Made by a program: the position numbers and the translations under genes. From assembly GCA_023459355.1 (NCBI GenBank), contig JAEWUM010000046.1:1-64000 (forward strand): DNA of 64,000 bases, given 5' to 3'. The stretch's first letter is position 1, and every line of letters begins with the position of its first letter. Shown piece after piece: positions 34,642-42,496 of this stretch. Source of the DNA: Bacteroidota bacterium (GTDB lineage: Bacteria; Bacteroidota; Bacteroidia; Bacteroidales; Paludibacteraceae). Under the pieces are notes generated by a model, which saw only the letters and a program-made list of their open reading frames with translations, was not told the origin of the DNA and did not search any database.

Positions 34642-36018
34642 ATGAAACAAGAAGAAACAAATGTTGTTTCAGCGGACTCTAAATCCGCTCTGAACGACAA
34701 AAAGCTTTTTATTGAGACCTATGGCTGCCAGATGAATGTTGCCGACAGTGAGGTCGTTGCATCCATCATGGAGATGGATGGCTTTGCGCTGACAGATAAA
34801 ATTACCGATGCAGATGCAATTTTCGTAAACACCTGTTCGGTGAGAGACAATGCAGAGCAAAAGATCTATCAGCGATTGAAGTATTATCATTCGCTCAAGA
34901 GAAAAAAGAAAAAAATGGTAATCGGGGTAATCGGCTGCATGGCTGAAAGGGTAAAAGAAAACCTGATTACGGAACATGGAGTAGATATGGTTGTCGGACC
35001 TGATGCGTACCTTGACATCCCCAACCTCATCAATTCGGTTGAAAACGGCGAAAAAGCCATCAATGTAGAACTTTCAAAAACAGAGACCTACCGCGATGTA
35101 ATGCCGACAAGAATCGGCGCTTCCATCTCCGGATTCGTATCCATCATGCGCGGATGCGATAAATTTTGTACGTATTGCGTAGTCCCGTACACAAGAGGAA
35201 GAGAACGAAGCCGCGACGTCGATAGCATTTTGAATGAAATCAAAGATTTACACGCAAAAAATTACAAGGAGGTAACACTACTCGGTCAAACCGTCAATTC
35301 ATATAAATACGAAAAAGACGGCAAAACAGTAGCATTTCCCGAATTATTGCAAATTGTGGCAGAAGCTGTACCTGATATGCGCATCCGCTTTACCAGTCCA
35401 CACCCCAAAGACATGAGCGACGAAACAATTGAAATGATAGCGCGCTATCCCAACATTTGCCGCTTTATTCACCTTCCCGTTCAGTCAGGAAGCAATAAGG
35501 TACTGAAACTGATGAACCGCAAATATACCCGCGAATGGTATTTCGACCGGATTGACACCATCCGCAGAATAATCCCCGATTGCGCTATTGGAACTGACAT
35601 ATTTTGCGGGTTTTGCGATGAAACAGAAGAAGACCATCAGGACACGCTCGATTTGATGCGCCGGGTGAAGTTCGATCAGGCATTTATGTTTAAATACTCT
35701 GAACGTCCGGGAACAATTGCAGCTAAACGCATTCCCGACAATGTATCAGAAGAAACTAAAATCAGGCGATTAAATGAGATTATCGCATTGCAAAACGAAA
35801 TATCGAACAAAAGCAACCAGGATGATATCGGAAAAACCTACGAGGTACTTGTAGAAGGCTTTTCGAAAAGATCAAATGAACAACTCTTCGGCAGAACTTC
35901 CCAAAACAAGGTAGTCATTTTCCCCAGAGAAGGAAGACGCATCGGAGAGTTCATCAAAGTAAGAATTCTATCTGCATCATCCGCAACATTGATTGGAGAA
36001 GTTTTAGAATCTAACTGA
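34642..36018 (+). CDS. miaB: tRNA-2-methylthio-N6-dimethylallyladenosine synthase
   Basis: Radical-SAM methylthiotransferase that modifies A37 of tRNAs reading UNN codons. 458 residues. The N-terminal domain with three cluster cysteines opens at FIETYGCQMNVADSE (after a ~22-residue extension); the others are in FVNTCSVRD and GVIGCMAERV. The radical-SAM motif is MRGCDKFCTYCVVPYTRGRE. The C-terminal TRAM domain (EVLVEGFSKRSNEQLFGRT) ends the protein. Single gene between its promoter and the fumarate reductase promoter. Confidence 0.97.
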   Translation: MKQEETNVVSADSKSALNDKKLFIETYGCQMNVADSEVVASIMEMDGFALTDKITDADAIFVNTCSVRDNAEQKIYQRLKYYHSLKRKKKKMVIGVIGCMAERVKENLITEHGVDMVVGPDAYLDIPNLINSVENGEKAINVELSKTETYRDVMPTRIGASISGFVSIMRGCDKFCTYCVVPYTRGRERSRDVDSILNEIKDLHAKNYKEVTLLGQTVNSYKYEKDGKTVAFPELLQIVAEAVPDMRIRFTSPHPKDMSDETIEMIARYPNICRFIHLPVQSGSNKVLKLMNRKYTREWYFDRIDTIRRIIPDCAIGTDIFCGFCDETEEDHQDTLDLMRRVKFDQAFMFKYSERPGTIAAKRIPDNVSEETKIRRLNEIIALQNEISNKSNQDDIGKTYEVLVEGFSKRSNEQLFGRTSQNKVVIFPREGRRIGEFIKVRILSASSATLIGEVLESN

Positions 36019-36081
36019 TATACAATACATTCATCATTATTAATCTGAATGATTATAAATAAAGAAATTTTTCCGCAATGC

Positions 36082-36113
36082 TTTGTTGTTTTGAAACGAA
36101 ATGACTACTTTTG
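36082..36113 (+). promoter_or_regulatory. Promoter of the fumarate reductase operon
   Basis: TTTG (36082-36085), 20 bp, TACTTTTG (36106-36113): a full consensus match, giving a leader of about 80 nt before 36201. Confidence 0.8.
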
Positions 36114-36200
36114 TGTGCTGGAAAAAGCGATAGAAACACAGTTTAAAACAGCTGTTAATCTGCAATTTATATTAATTAAACAATAATAAAACAAAAATCT

Positions 36201-36932
36201 ATGTGGCTAATTGATTCCTCCATCGGGAGAAAACTAATCATGAGTATCACGGGGGCTATGCTCGTGTTATTCCTGCTGTTTCACAGCATAATGAATTTTG
36301 TGGCGATCATTAATCCTTATGCTTACGATGCAATTTGTGCATTTTTGGGAGCCAACTGGTATGCACTGGTTGCAACGTCGGGATTAGCCGCAGGCTTCGT
36401 CATCCACATCCTGTATGCGTTTTTCCTCTCATTACAAAACATGAGGGCACGTGGTAACGATCGCTACGCGGTAACATCAAAACAAAAGGGAGTGAGCTGG
36501 GCGTCACAGAACATGTTGATTCTGGGCGCAGTGATTCTCGGGTTCCTTGCTTTACACTTATTCCAGTTCTGGAGTAAAATGCAATTGGTTGAATTAATGC
36601 ATAAAGTGGGTGCACATAGCGACGAAGAGGCAGTAAGGCTCGCAGCCAAAGGAGCGCATTGGGTGCAACATTATTTCAGCCAGCCTGTTTATTCAATATT
36701 ATACATTGTTTGGCTTGTGGCTTTGTGGTATCACCTGACACATGGCGTTTGGAGTTCATTGCAGTCACTCGGATTAAATAATAAAACGTGGTTACCCCGT
36801 GTTAAATCTATTTCCAACGTAGTAGCGACCATTATTATTTTATTGTTCATCTCTATCCCGGTTTGCGGATTACTTGAGGCCGGACCTCTGTTTTCACCGA
36901 ATTCAACTTATCATCCATTTCCAAATTTATAA
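36201..36932 (+). CDS. frdC: Succinate dehydrogenase/fumarate reductase cytochrome b subunit
   Basis: Membrane anchor of the quinol:fumarate reductase, 243 residues with five predicted helices. It fits the di-haem cytochrome b558 family: GRKLIMSITGAMLVLFLLFH at the first helix, LQFW-like HLFQFWSK in the third, and WYHLTHGVWSSLQSLG in the fourth, with haem-ligand histidines in the helices. It passes electrons between menaquinol and the FrdB clusters. First gene of the operon; FrdA follows 5 bp downstream. Confidence 0.95.
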   Translation: MWLIDSSIGRKLIMSITGAMLVLFLLFHSIMNFVAIINPYAYDAICAFLGANWYALVATSGLAAGFVIHILYAFFLSLQNMRARGNDRYAVTSKQKGVSWASQNMLILGAVILGFLALHLFQFWSKMQLVELMHKVGAHSDEEAVRLAAKGAHWVQHYFSQPVYSILYIVWLVALWYHLTHGVWSSLQSLGLNNKTWLPRVKSISNVVATIIILLFISIPVCGLLEAGPLFSPNSTYHPFPNL

Positions 36933-36937
36933 TTATT

Positions 36938-38914
36938 ATGACTAAGAAACAAGTAACTTCTCAAACAGAAGCTCCAATCATAGATGCTAAGATTCCGGAA
37001 GGGCTTTTAGCGGAGAAATGGACTAATTACAAAGCACATCAAAAATTGGTCAACCCCGCGAACAAACGCAGATTGGATATCATTGTAGTGGGAACCGGTC
37101 TCGCAGGCGCTTCTGCAGCAGCTTCATTAGCTGAATTAGGGTTCAACGTGTTAAATTTTTGTATCCAGGATTCACCCCGCCGTGCACACTCAATTGCTGC
37201 ACAAGGTGGTATCAATGCGGCAAAAAACTACCAGAATGACGGCGACTCAGTATATCGTCTTTTCTACGACACCTTAAAAGGAGGTGATTACCGCGCCCGT
37301 GAAGCTAACGTATACAGATTAGCTGAGGTTTCAAACAGCATCATCGACCAATGCGTTGCACAGGGCGTGCCATTTGCACGTGAATATGGCGGATTGCTCG
37401 ACAACCGCTCGTTTGGTGGCGCACAGGTTTCCCGTACTTTCTATGCCCGTGGTCAAACCGGTCAGCAGTTACTTCTGGGTGCATACTCAGCCTTGAGCAG
37501 ACAAGTAGGCAAAGGCAGCGTTAAATTATACACCCGCTACGAAATGCTTGACGTGGTGGTTATTGACGGTCGCGCACGGGGTATCATAGCCCGCAACCTG
37601 GTAACAGGTAAAGTTGAAAGATTTTCAGCACATGCTGTTGTAGTTGGTTCAGGTGGTTACGGAAATGCATTTTTCCTTTCGACCAATGCAATGAGTTGTA
37701 ATGGTTCGGCAGCCATCCAAATGTATAAAAAAGGCGCTTTCTTCGCCAATCCCGCTTTTGCACAGATTCACCCGACCTGCATTCCTGTGCACGGTGAATT
37801 CCAGTCAAAGCTAACCCTGATGTCGGAATCATTGCGTAACGACGGTCGAATTTGGGTTCCCAGGAAGAAAGAAGATGCCGAAGCCATCCGTCAGGGAAAA
37901 CTCAAACCTACAGATTTAAAAGAAGAAGACAGGGACTATTTCCTTGAAAGAAGATATCCGGCATTTGGAAACTTAGTTCCCCGCGACGTAGCCTCACGTG
38001 CTGCAAAAGAAAGATGTGATGCCGGTTATGGCGTTGGAAACACGGGACTGGCAGTTTATCTTGATTTTGAAGATTCAATCAAAAGACTCGGAGAAGATGT
38101 GGTTCGTGCACGTTACGGTAATCTTTTCCAGATGTACGAAAAAATCGTGGATGACAATCCTTATAAGACACCCATGATGATTTATCCCGCTATTCACTAT
38201 ACCATGGGGGGTATCTGGGTAGATTACGAATTGATGACGACTGTAAAAGGGCTGTTCTGTATTGGTGAGGCCAACTTCTCAGATCACGGGGCAAACCGCT
38301 TGGGAGCATCTGCCTTGATGCAGGGTCTGGCCGATGGATATTTCATCCTGCCCTACACCATTCAGAATTACCTGGCAGATCAAATCCGGGTTCCCCGTTT
38401 CAGCACAGACTTGCCTGAGTTTGAAGAAGCAGAAAAACAAATCAGCGAAAAAATCAAACGCATCATGTCCATTCAGGGAAAACGTTCCGTTGATTCCATT
38501 CACCGCGAACTGGGATTGGTTATGTGGGATTTTGTCGGCATGGGTCGCAACAAGGAAGGTCTTGAACATGCATTGGAAAGAATCAAGGAGATCCGCAAAG
38601 AATTCTGGAGCAATGTTTATGTTCCCGGTAAGGCCGAAGACATGAACAATGAACTGGAAAAGGCATTACGTGTGGCCGACTTTATTGAAATCGGCGAACT
38701 GATGGCCAGGGATGCTTTGTTACGGGAAGAATCCTGCGGAGGACACTTCCGGGAAGAATATCAGACAGAAGAAGGCGAAGCACTCAGAAATGATGATGAC
38801 TTTGCATTTGCTTCCTGCTGGAAATTCAACGGGGAAGGAGAAGAACCAACATTGTTTAAAGAAATGCTGGAATATGAGTTCGTGAAACGTCAACAACGTA
38901 ATTACAAAGCATAA
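36938..38914 (+). CDS. frdA: Fumarate reductase/succinate dehydrogenase flavoprotein subunit
   Basis: Catalytic subunit of 658 residues that interconverts fumarate and succinate. Visible: FAD-binding VVGTGLAGASAAASLAELG (about 50-70), the covalent-flavin histidine in RRAHSIAAQGGINAA, the substrate region IHPTCIPVHG, catalytic-arginine segment RDVASRAAKERCD, and EANFSDHGANRLGASALMQG near the C-terminal part of the FAD domain. The length suits the epsilonproteobacterial/Bacteroidota type. In fermenting Bacteroidales this enzyme serves mainly as fumarate reductase. Confidence 0.97.
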   Translation: MTKKQVTSQTEAPIIDAKIPEGLLAEKWTNYKAHQKLVNPANKRRLDIIVVGTGLAGASAAASLAELGFNVLNFCIQDSPRRAHSIAAQGGINAAKNYQNDGDSVYRLFYDTLKGGDYRAREANVYRLAEVSNSIIDQCVAQGVPFAREYGGLLDNRSFGGAQVSRTFYARGQTGQQLLLGAYSALSRQVGKGSVKLYTRYEMLDVVVIDGRARGIIARNLVTGKVERFSAHAVVVGSGGYGNAFFLSTNAMSCNGSAAIQMYKKGAFFANPAFAQIHPTCIPVHGEFQSKLTLMSESLRNDGRIWVPRKKEDAEAIRQGKLKPTDLKEEDRDYFLERRYPAFGNLVPRDVASRAAKERCDAGYGVGNTGLAVYLDFEDSIKRLGEDVVRARYGNLFQMYEKIVDDNPYKTPMMIYPAIHYTMGGIWVDYELMTTVKGLFCIGEANFSDHGANRLGASALMQGLADGYFILPYTIQNYLADQIRVPRFSTDLPEFEEAEKQISEKIKRIMSIQGKRSVDSIHRELGLVMWDFVGMGRNKEGLEHALERIKEIRKEFWSNVYVPGKAEDMNNELEKALRVADFIEIGELMARDALLREESCGGHFREEYQTEEGEALRNDDDFAFASCWKFNGEGEEPTLFKEMLEYEFVKRQQRNYKA

Positions 38915-38923
38915 TCAGAAATC

Positions 38924-39679
38924 ATGGAAAAAAACATCAATATAACGCTAAAAATATGGCGTCAGGCTGGTCCGAAAGTAAAAGGTAAATTCGAGACCTA
39001 TAAATTAGATAATATCTCAACCGACAGTTCTTTCCTCGAAATGCTGGATGTGTTGAACGAAAAACTTGTTCGCGAACGCAAAGAGCCTATTGCATTTGAC
39101 CATGATTGTCGCGAAGGTATTTGTGGCATGTGCGGACTCTACATCAACGGTCACCCGCACGGGCTGGATGGTGAAACCACTACCTGCCAGCTACACATGC
39201 GCAGATTCAAAGATGGCGACACCATCACAATTGAGCCCTGGAGATCAACCGGATTTCCGGTAATCAAAGACCTGATTGTAAACCGTGGCGCTTTCGACAA
39301 AATCATTCAGGCAGGCGGTTATGTATCTGTCAACACAGGAGGTATTCCTGACGGCAATGCCATTCCGGTACCTAGACACAAAGCTGAAGAAGCGATGGAT
39401 GCAGCATCCTGCATCGGCTGTGGAGCTTGTGTTGCCGCCTGTAAAAATGGTTCAGCCATGCTGTTCGTGGCTGCAAAAGTGAGTCAGTTCGCCCTCTTAC
39501 CACAGGGTCAGGTAGAAAGAGCTGCCCGGGCTAAAGCCATGGTATCCAAAATGGACGAACTCGGATTTGGCAACTGTACCAATACCGGAGCTTGTGAAGC
39601 AGAATGCCCGAAAGCAATTTCGATTTCACACATCGCAAGGTTGAACAGGGAATACCTGAGTGCAAAATTCAAAGATTAA
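38924..39679 (+). CDS. frdB: Fumarate reductase/succinate dehydrogenase iron-sulfur subunit
   Basis: Electron-transfer subunit of 251 residues linking FrdC to FrdA. The [2Fe-2S] ligands are in DCREGICGMCGLYING with the downstream TTCQLHMR, the [4Fe-4S] ligands in CIGCGACVAACKNG, and the [3Fe-4S]/[4Fe-4S] ligands in NTGACEAECPKAIS. It starts 9 bp after frdA and ends the operon; a strong bidirectional terminator follows. Confidence 0.97.
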   Translation: MEKNINITLKIWRQAGPKVKGKFETYKLDNISTDSSFLEMLDVLNEKLVRERKEPIAFDHDCREGICGMCGLYINGHPHGLDGETTTCQLHMRRFKDGDTITIEPWRSTGFPVIKDLIVNRGAFDKIIQAGGYVSVNTGGIPDGNAIPVPRHKAEEAMDAASCIGCGACVAACKNGSAMLFVAAKVSQFALLPQGQVERAARAKAMVSKMDELGFGNCTNTGACEAECPKAISISHIARLNREYLSAKFKD

Positions 39680-39699
39680 AGACGAAACCATTTCTAACA

Positions 39700-39728
39700 A
39701 AAAAACCGGTTATAAAACCGGTTTTTTT
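39700..39728. terminator. Bidirectional terminator between frdB and lysA
   Basis: AACCGGTT (39704-39711), ATAA loop, AACCGGTT (39716-39723), extended by flanking A and T runs. It serves the convergent frd operon and lysA. Confidence 0.93.
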
Positions 39729-39749
39729 GTTATGCTTATATTTATTTAT

Positions 39750-40910
39750 TCACTTCAACTCATCCGAAGTATAGGCTTTCGGTAATTTCCGGAGGTTATA
39801 TTGTGATGCCATGATTTCACCATAAGCACCAGCAGAACGAAGTGCAATGATATCGCCACGTTTGGTTTGGTTCATCCTGTAGTCCTTTACAAAAACATCA
39901 GACGACTCACAGATAGGCCCCACCACATCATACGTTTCCTCTTTTAAATCAGAAGACAAGTTCTCAACACGGTGATAAGCCTGGTACAAAGCCGGACGAA
40001 TCAGATCGGTAAAACCGGCATCCAGAATCACAAATTTCTTGGACGTACCTTCTTTTACATAAAGCACCCTGGAAATCAAACTTCCGCATTGCGCCACAAT
40101 CGATCTTCCCAACTCAAAGTGCAAAGTTTGTCCGGGACGTAAGGACAAGTGCTCACGGAAAATCTTAAAATAAGCTTCATATTCCGGAATAGGGAAATGA
40201 TTTGGATGTTCGTAATTAACACCTAAACCACCACCAACATTTATGTTTTCAAGCGTTATCCCGTTTGCTTCAAAATGATCCTGCAGTTCATTTATCCTGA
40301 CACATAAATCCTGGAAAGGTGACATGTCGGTTATTTGCGAGCCAATATGAAAGTGAATCCCAATCAATTTTATATTTTGCAGGTTTTTGACAATTTGCGT
40401 AACTTTATCAAGCTCTGTCAGATTAATCCCGAATTTATTTTCATTTAAGCCGGTGGTAATATAATGATGGGTATTGGCGCTTACATTCGGATTGATACGC
40501 AAAGCAACTTTAGCTGTTTTACCTTTTGCACGGGCCAGTTCATCAATCACCTCAAGCTCCGGAATCGATTCTACATTAAAGCAGAAAATATCGTTGTCCA
40601 ACCCCAGGTTAATTTCCCAATCCGCTTTTCCCACTCCTGCAAATACTATCTTAGCCGGAACAATACCGGCATCCAACGCAGCCTGCACTTCACCCCCACT
40701 AACACAATCAGCACCCAGACCTGCTTGTTTGATCGTTCTCAGCACCTCCCGATTCACATTGGCTTTCAATGCATAGTGTACCAAAAAAGGCTGTCCTTCA
40801 ATTTGTTTCTTAATTTCAGCAAGCGATGCACGTAACACATCCAAATCGTAATAATAGAATGGAGTGGGTATGTCACTGAATTTATTGACAGGGTATTTGG
40901 CTTTTATCAT
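39750..40910 (-). CDS. lysA: Diaminopimelate decarboxylase
   Basis: PLP enzyme that makes lysine from meso-diaminopimelate, the last step. 386 residues, alanine-racemase-like fold. The PLP lysine is Lys49 in VHYALKANVN; GADCVSGGEVQAAL, the phosphate-binding GGGLGVNYEH and IGSQI segments, and the C-terminal active-site cysteine in GPICESSDVF followed by RSAGAYGEIMASQYN are present. Same strand as aspartate kinase, which commits carbon to the pathway; a 31-bp perfect inverted repeat lies between them. Confidence 0.96.
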   Translation of the reverse strand: MIKAKYPVNKFSDIPTPFYYYDLDVLRASLAEIKKQIEGQPFLVHYALKANVNREVLRTIKQAGLGADCVSGGEVQAALDAGIVPAKIVFAGVGKADWEINLGLDNDIFCFNVESIPELEVIDELARAKGKTAKVALRINPNVSANTHHYITTGLNENKFGINLTELDKVTQIVKNLQNIKLIGIHFHIGSQITDMSPFQDLCVRINELQDHFEANGITLENINVGGGLGVNYEHPNHFPIPEYEAYFKIFREHLSLRPGQTLHFELGRSIVAQCGSLISRVLYVKEGTSKKFVILDAGFTDLIRPALYQAYHRVENLSSDLKEETYDVVGPICESSDVFVKDYRMNQTKRGDIIALRSAGAYGEIMASQYNLRKLPKAYTSDELK

Positions 40911-40926
40911 AATGATATTTTATATT

Positions 40927-41003
40927 AACCACATAAGTCATATAAGTAACATATAAGCTTTTATTCTTCAACCTTATATGTTACTTATATGACTTATGTG
41001 GTT
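40927..41003. repeat. Perfect 31-bp inverted repeat between lysC and lysA
   Basis: Arms 40927-40957 and 40973-41003 are exact reverse complements, with a 15-nt loop. The outer end reads AACCACATAAGTCATATAAG. It lies in the 101-bp spacer between two same-strand lysine genes. The outer 12 bp of the right arm (GACTTATGTGGT) recurs in the parA-parB spacer (55171-55182). No T-run follows either arm, so it is not a typical terminator. Confidence 0.95.
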
Positions 41004-41011
41004 TAAAAGAG

Positions 41012-42325
41012 TTAATTAAACAAAGAAGCACTCAAAGCTTTCAGTGCAGCTTTCTTGTCATCAGCATTGATTAAGAACGAAACATTGTAGTTGCTTCCTC
41101 CGTAAGAAATCATCCGTACGGGTATATCTTTCAATGCATGCACAGCTTTTGACTGGTATCCAATATTTTCAGGCTGCAAATCGCCCACCACGCAGATGAT
41201 TACCATATTCTCATCAACAGATACCGTTCCCAGCTTTTTGAGATTATCCACAATCTCTTTCAGATTTTTCGTATTATCAATCGTAACAGAAACTCCTACT
41301 TCAGAGGTGGTAACCATGTCAATGGGCGTTTGGTATGATTCAAAAATCTCAAACACTTTTCTCAGGAAACCATAAGCAAGCAGCATCCTGCCAGATTTAA
41401 TCTTAATTGCCGTAATCCCATCTTTCGCTGCAACTGCCTCTATACCCGATTTATTACTTTTTGAGGAGATTAATGTGCCCGGAGCTTTCGGATCCATGGT
41501 ATTCAGCAACCTCACCGGGATATTATTCAGTTTGGCCGGGAGAATACAGGTCGGATGTAAGATTTTCGCACCGAAATAAGCTAGTTCGGCAGCCTCCTCA
41601 AAGTTCAAATAAGGAACCGGTTTTGTACCTTCCACAAAACGTGGATCGTTGTTATGCATTCCGTCAATATCAGTCCATATCTGGATTTCAGTAGCTTTGA
41701 TGGCAGCGCCCACCAAAGAAGCAGTATAATCGCTTCCACCACGTTGCAGGTTGTCTATTTCACCATAGAAATTGCGACAAATATAACCCTGGGTAATGTA
41801 ATAAGTCTTCCCCGGATTTACCTCCAGTTGTTTAGCCAGATTCTCAGCGATGTAAGCGGTGTCCGGTTCTGAATTCTTATCTATTCTCATATAGTCAAGC
41901 GCAGGAAGCAATACGGAACTTTCACCCTGTTCTTCTAAGTAAATCTGGAACATCCCGGTGGAAATCAATTCTCCCTGTGCCAGAATTGCTTTCTCTTCAA
42001 AAATTGTAAATACAGCTTTCGAGAAAGTACGCAAATAATCAAAATGACGTTTTACCAATTCAAGCGCATCGGATTTGGAAGATGCTTTCGAATACAATTC
42101 TTCCACCACATCCTCATATTTCTGTTCCAGCACGTTGATGCGTTCCAATGCTCCGGACGCGTTGTTCTTGTAGAAATAATCAGCTATCTCAACCAAACTG
42201 TTAGTTGTACCCGACATGGCCGACAAAACTACAATTTTTTGTTCCCCATCGCAAATCAACTTTGCAACCTCTTTGATTCGTGCAGCAGAACCTACGGATG
42301 TCCCGCCGAATTTTAATACCTTCAT
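41012..42325 (-). CDS. lysC: Aspartate kinase (monofunctional, LysC type)
   Basis: Phosphorylates aspartate at the head of the lysine/threonine/methionine pathway. 437 residues. The kinase domain opens KVLKFGGTSVGSAARIKEV and has LQRGGSDYTASLVGAAIKA and WTDIDGMHNNDPR. Two C-terminal ACT domains follow (ITAIKIKSGRML onward, and ALKDIPVRMISYGGSNYNVS), typical sites of lysine or threonine feedback control. No homoserine dehydrogenase is fused. A TACTTTTG box (42412-42419, minus) is a possible -7 element. Confidence 0.95.
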   Translation of the reverse strand: MKVLKFGGTSVGSAARIKEVAKLICDGEQKIVVLSAMSGTTNSLVEIADYFYKNNASGALERINVLEQKYEDVVEELYSKASSKSDALELVKRHFDYLRTFSKAVFTIFEEKAILAQGELISTGMFQIYLEEQGESSVLLPALDYMRIDKNSEPDTAYIAENLAKQLEVNPGKTYYITQGYICRNFYGEIDNLQRGGSDYTASLVGAAIKATEIQIWTDIDGMHNNDPRFVEGTKPVPYLNFEEAAELAYFGAKILHPTCILPAKLNNIPVRLLNTMDPKAPGTLISSKSNKSGIEAVAAKDGITAIKIKSGRMLLAYGFLRKVFEIFESYQTPIDMVTTSEVGVSVTIDNTKNLKEIVDNLKKLGTVSVDENMVIICVVGDLQPENIGYQSKAVHALKDIPVRMISYGGSNYNVSFLINADDKKAALKALSASLFN

Positions 42326-42444
42326 ACGATAAATTTAAATTTTTTTAGTCTGATGGAACTCGCGTTACATCGAAGCATTGTAAATTAATGACTTTATAAT
42401 CTTTCAGTCTGCAAAAGTAATACTTTTTTTGTAATTTATAAGCA

Positions 42445-42476
42445 TTTGCTTTATATACGAAATTTATCTAAATTTG
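42445..42476 (+). promoter_or_regulatory. Promoter of the GH9-like/deacetylase-like gene
   Basis: TTTG (42445-42448), 20 bp, TAAATTTG (42469-42476). It overlaps the upstream part of the open frame, which argues for the start at 42497. Confidence 0.75.
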
Positions 42477-42496
42477 CCGTAAATAGCTTGCTTTAT

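Noticed and set aside
40927..41003. Lysine riboswitch between lysC and lysA
   Set aside because: The element is a simple perfect inverted repeat; the five-way junction of the lysine riboswitch is absent and it is downstream of lysC.
42446..42496. Longer start of the GH9-like gene at 42446
   Set aside because: The frame there overlaps a full promoter (42445-42476), and the signal peptide begins properly at 42497.
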